Shown: positions 62,054 to 64,000 of the stretch, one piece after another
How positions within the stretch are numbered: the first letter of the stretch is position 1
Layout of the letters: every line of letters starts with the position of its first letter
Assembly: GCF_001507545.1 (NCBI RefSeq)
Contig: NZ_LQBP01000002.1
Coordinates: 471,048-535,047, forward strand
DNA: 64,000 bases
From: Ruegeria profundi
GTDB taxonomy: Bacteria; Pseudomonadota; Alphaproteobacteria; Rhodobacterales; Rhodobacteraceae
Direction: 5' to 3'
Notes under the pieces: model-generated
Told to the model about the DNA's origin: nothing
Databases searched by the model: none
What the model saw: the letters and a program-made list of their open reading frames with translations, nothing else
Made by a program: the position numbers and the translations under genes

Positions 62054-62916
62054 CCGAATGCAGCCGCGGCCTGTCGAGGGATGTTCCAGGCATGCTTGGT
62101 CCAAACCGGTTGCCAGGCTTGAACCGCTTCGTCCGTGATCCGCTCTTCTCCGGTCTCGATTGCATCGATAGCCAGGGATTTGATCATGATGAACACGCGC
62201 GAGGTGACGCCGCCGGTCACTTTCAGGATCGTCCGAAGCGACGCCACCGTAAGGCCTGAGCGTTGCTCAAGTGCCATCGCCGCGATCAACGTCTGGATCA
62301 GGCGAGAGAACTCCACATCGTCTTCCCAAAGCGGCAGGTAGTGTTCGTCCAAACGTCGGGCCAATTGATCGTCTCCTCGAACCGCCTCCAGCGCTTCGTT
62401 CACACCGAAGACGACGAGCGAGGCGCAGAGATCGTTGGCGAGGAACCGGAGCATGTTCAGGAAACGGCGTTGCTCACGGTAGCTGCCAGCAAGCAGGTTA
62501 TGCACTTCGTCGATCATAAGCATCCTAAGGTCCATGTCCCGAAGATGACTGAGCGCGCGCACCTCGAGCTCGGACACAGTATGTCGACCCCACATAGGCG
62601 CCCCGATTGTCGCCAGGATGTGCTGATAGAACCGTCGTTCGTCCGGGGCCGGCGGGGCCTGGACCAGCAGGATGGGTGTTTTTGTGACACCCAGTTCAGC
62701 GTTGTACTGCGTTGGATATTTGCTCGCCATCCGCTTGGCGATCATCGTCTTTCCGATGCCGGAACTTCCATAAACCATCAGCCCGGGCATCCGGCTTTGC
62801 TGTGGCATTTCCATCAGGGATGTCAATCGGTTGAGAACGATGGTGGCACGGTCAAACGCGACCCAATGGTCGCCGCGGATACGGTCAATTCTTTCTTCTG
62901 AGGTCATTAAACTCAT
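62050..62916 (-). CDS. tniB: TniB-family AAA ATPase of the transposition module
   Basis: A 288-residue ATPase. Walker A GSSGIGKT is at about 50-57. Walker B (MLMIDEVHNLLAG) comes next, and NMLRFLANDLCASLVVFG the sensor region. It is the TnsC-like regulator that links target choice to TniA. The start is inside the end of tniA (ATG at 62916, or 62907). The overlap and shared strand make a tniA-tniB-tniQ operon. Confidence 0.87.
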   Translation of the reverse strand: MSLMTSEERIDRIRGDHWVAFDRATIVLNRLTSLMEMPQQSRMPGLMVYGSSGIGKTMIAKRMASKYPTQYNAELGVTKTPILLVQAPPAPDERRFYQHILATIGAPMWGRHTVSELEVRALSHLRDMDLRMLMIDEVHNLLAGSYREQRRFLNMLRFLANDLCASLVVFGVNEALEAVRGDDQLARRLDEHYLPLWEDDVEFSRLIQTLIAAMALEQRSGLTVASLRTILKVTGGVTSRVFIMIKSLAIDAIETGEERITDEAVQAWQPVWTKHAWNIPRQAAAAFG

Positions 62917-63901
62917 CAATCTCATAGGTAGGCAGATCAGGGTTGCCTGTATCAATCGCAAACATTTCGCGCGACGGATCACGGCGCGGTTGGTGCCGGG
63001 GTAGCCGCGCGTCTCTTTCGTTTTCTAACCGGGCAATCCGCGTTGTTTGGCGCGCCGCCTCAGCCAGCTGCCGTTGCGCGTCAATTAATTGGAATAGGAC
63101 CCGCTCGTTGATCCGGCCACCATGCTTTTCCTGCCAATCTTTCCGCGCCCGCCGACTTTCCCAAAGCGATATCCGCGGGTGGCTGAGATCCCGGTAGCGC
63201 GCCGGGATCACGCGGCCATCACTGGTGACGACCCAGACCTGCGATAAGTCTCGCGGATCGTATTTCACCTGTACCTTGCCCTGCCCTCGTCCGACCAACG
63301 ATGCAAAGACATCACTCCAGTAATTAACCCCGAAGAGCGTGATTCCGGTGCGCCCGAGCTGGCGCCGCTCGAAGGGCAAGAAACTTGTCCTAAAAGCATC
63401 GACATCGACAACCTGCCGTCCCGCAGTATCCCCACCCATGTCAGCCCATGCTGCGAGCGGGGTTCGTCCAAGAGCTTCGTGAACCGTATTGTGGTAGCGG
63501 CAGATTTCCAGATGAAGCCAATCCTCGAACTCGGTCAGCGTCAGGGCCGCGTGCTTCTCGCTGTCATAGTCACCCTTCTCAACGATTGAAGATTGCGTTG
63601 TCCCGGGCAGCACATGAACAGCCCCCATAGTTGTTCCGATCAGCCGTTCGACATGGCCGCCGTAGTGTTTGCCGCCAAGCGGACGATACTCAACAGCAAT
63701 GCCCCAATCTTCGCAGGCCATTCTGAAGGCGTCGCTGTGGAACTCCTGCGCATTGTCGACGTGGATCGCCTTCGGGATTCCGGCCGTCGGCCAAACCACC
63801 TCTTCCATTGTTCCAGGGACGTGCACCGATTTCCGGCGCACGCAGTGATCGAGACATAGGGCGATCGACAAGATAGATGGCTCGTCGAAAGTGACATAGA
63901 C
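62885..63901 (-). pseudogene. tniA: TniA transposase, N-terminal part removed by IS6 insertion
   Basis: The C-terminal 338 codons of a Mu/TnsB-type DDE transposase are present. The second catalytic aspartate is in AIHVDNAQEFHS and the glutamate in YGGHVERLIG. The Mu_C-like beta-barrel lies at about 170-225. The first catalytic aspartate and the DNA-binding domain would be upstream but are cut at 63901, where the IS6 element begins. The remainder may exist beyond the window, on the far side of the IS. As seen here the gene is broken. Confidence 0.83.
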
Positions 63902-64000
63902 GGATGTGTCGCAAACTTTGGGCCTGGATTGACGAGCATAGAGATTTCGACTTTAGGTATCCGCGCATTGTTCTCCAACAGGTTTCAGCATGATTTCCTT
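63902..64000 (+). mobile_element. Left end of a second copy of the IS6-family element
   Basis: The last 99 bases are identical to the first 99 of the element at 29794-30618. They include the 15-base inverted repeat ggatgtgtcgcaaac and the transposase start. The copy is in the same orientation and interrupts tniA. The rest is outside the window. Confidence 0.9.

Noticed and set aside
1..64000. tRNA, rRNA, CRISPR and phage genes
   Set aside because: No cloverleaf-like sequence with a TTCGA arm in proper context, no ribosomal RNA segments, no regularly spaced repeats and no phage structural genes were seen by eye. A covariance-model scan would be needed to exclude small RNAs.

Overview
The window looks like an alphaproteobacterial chromosome or megaplasmid, most likely from the Roseobacter group of Rhodobacterales. 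The grounds are a complete smoF-smoG-smoK-smoS-mtlK polyol operon, nadA-nadB-nadC in one operon, GcvA-type LysR regulators, many Tat signals and numerous IS6-family remnants. The species assignment is inference from gene content. No tRNA, rRNA, CRISPR array or prophage was seen.

Layout. (1) 1-5323, plus strand: the end of a polyol ABC transporter operon with sorbitol and mannitol dehydrogenases, followed by an IS6 relic. (2) 6092-16093, minus strand: a nitrogen-compound gene set made of an NCS1 permease, amidase, CE4-type deacetylase, an unrecognised small MCGLCG protein, a CobW metallochaperone and a binding protein without a signal peptide, then a LysR regulator, a DUF1989 protein and an ATZ/TRZ-type amidohydrolase. 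A divergent GntR regulator with two winged-helix domains faces the permease. (3) 17430-22229: IS66 and IS6 debris, a globin-coupled chemoreceptor, and a small copper-type periplasmic set (YcnI, cupredoxin, DUF4142). (4) 22367-25191: a decayed AraC/D-amino-acid transaminase junction, an ornithine cyclodeaminase homologue and a PhzF homologue, with a divergent ArsR regulator. (5) 25992-29529: nadA-nadB-nadC.

(6) 29794-37337: an intact IS6 element that replaced parts of its neighbours. Beside it is a TetR-linked redox set (thioredoxin, FAD oxidoreductase, atypical SDR, double cupin, glutathione S-transferase). Three copies of one inverted repeat tie this set together. Several pseudogenes follow, including an AraC gene broken by a single in-frame TGA. 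(7) 37668-46897: three further AraC regulators around an operon-like set: Tat-exported isochorismatase-fold hydrolase, SoxC-like sulfite dehydrogenase, cytochrome c, YHS protein, SDR and Tat-exported metallo-beta-lactamase-fold hydrolase. (8) 46946-50220: a Dps-like protein, then a LysR regulator divergent from an MhqO/MhqD-like dioxygenase-hydrolase pair. (9) 50182-60856: LysR, XapX, cysteine hydrolase, YtcJ-like amidohydrolase, GNAT, MFS with a C-terminal ABM-like domain, HlyD-type adaptor, two-subunit IorA/IorB-like molybdenum hydroxylase, pirin. (10) 61029-64000: tniQ-tniB-tniA of a Tn5053/Tn7-like transposon. tniA is cut by a second copy of the same IS6 element, whose first 99 bases are in the window.

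Themes. Polyol uptake and oxidation, breakdown of ureido or amide compounds, and NAD synthesis sit on the left. The right half is accessory DNA rich in regulators, redox enzymes and molybdenum enzymes, many of them plausibly for electrophile, quinone or heteroaromatic metabolism. The two most promising poorly described systems are the cassettes at 38661-43732 and 51440-60856. Each begins with an isochorismatase-fold hydrolase followed by a long intercistronic hairpin, and each contains a Tat-exported molybdenum enzyme.
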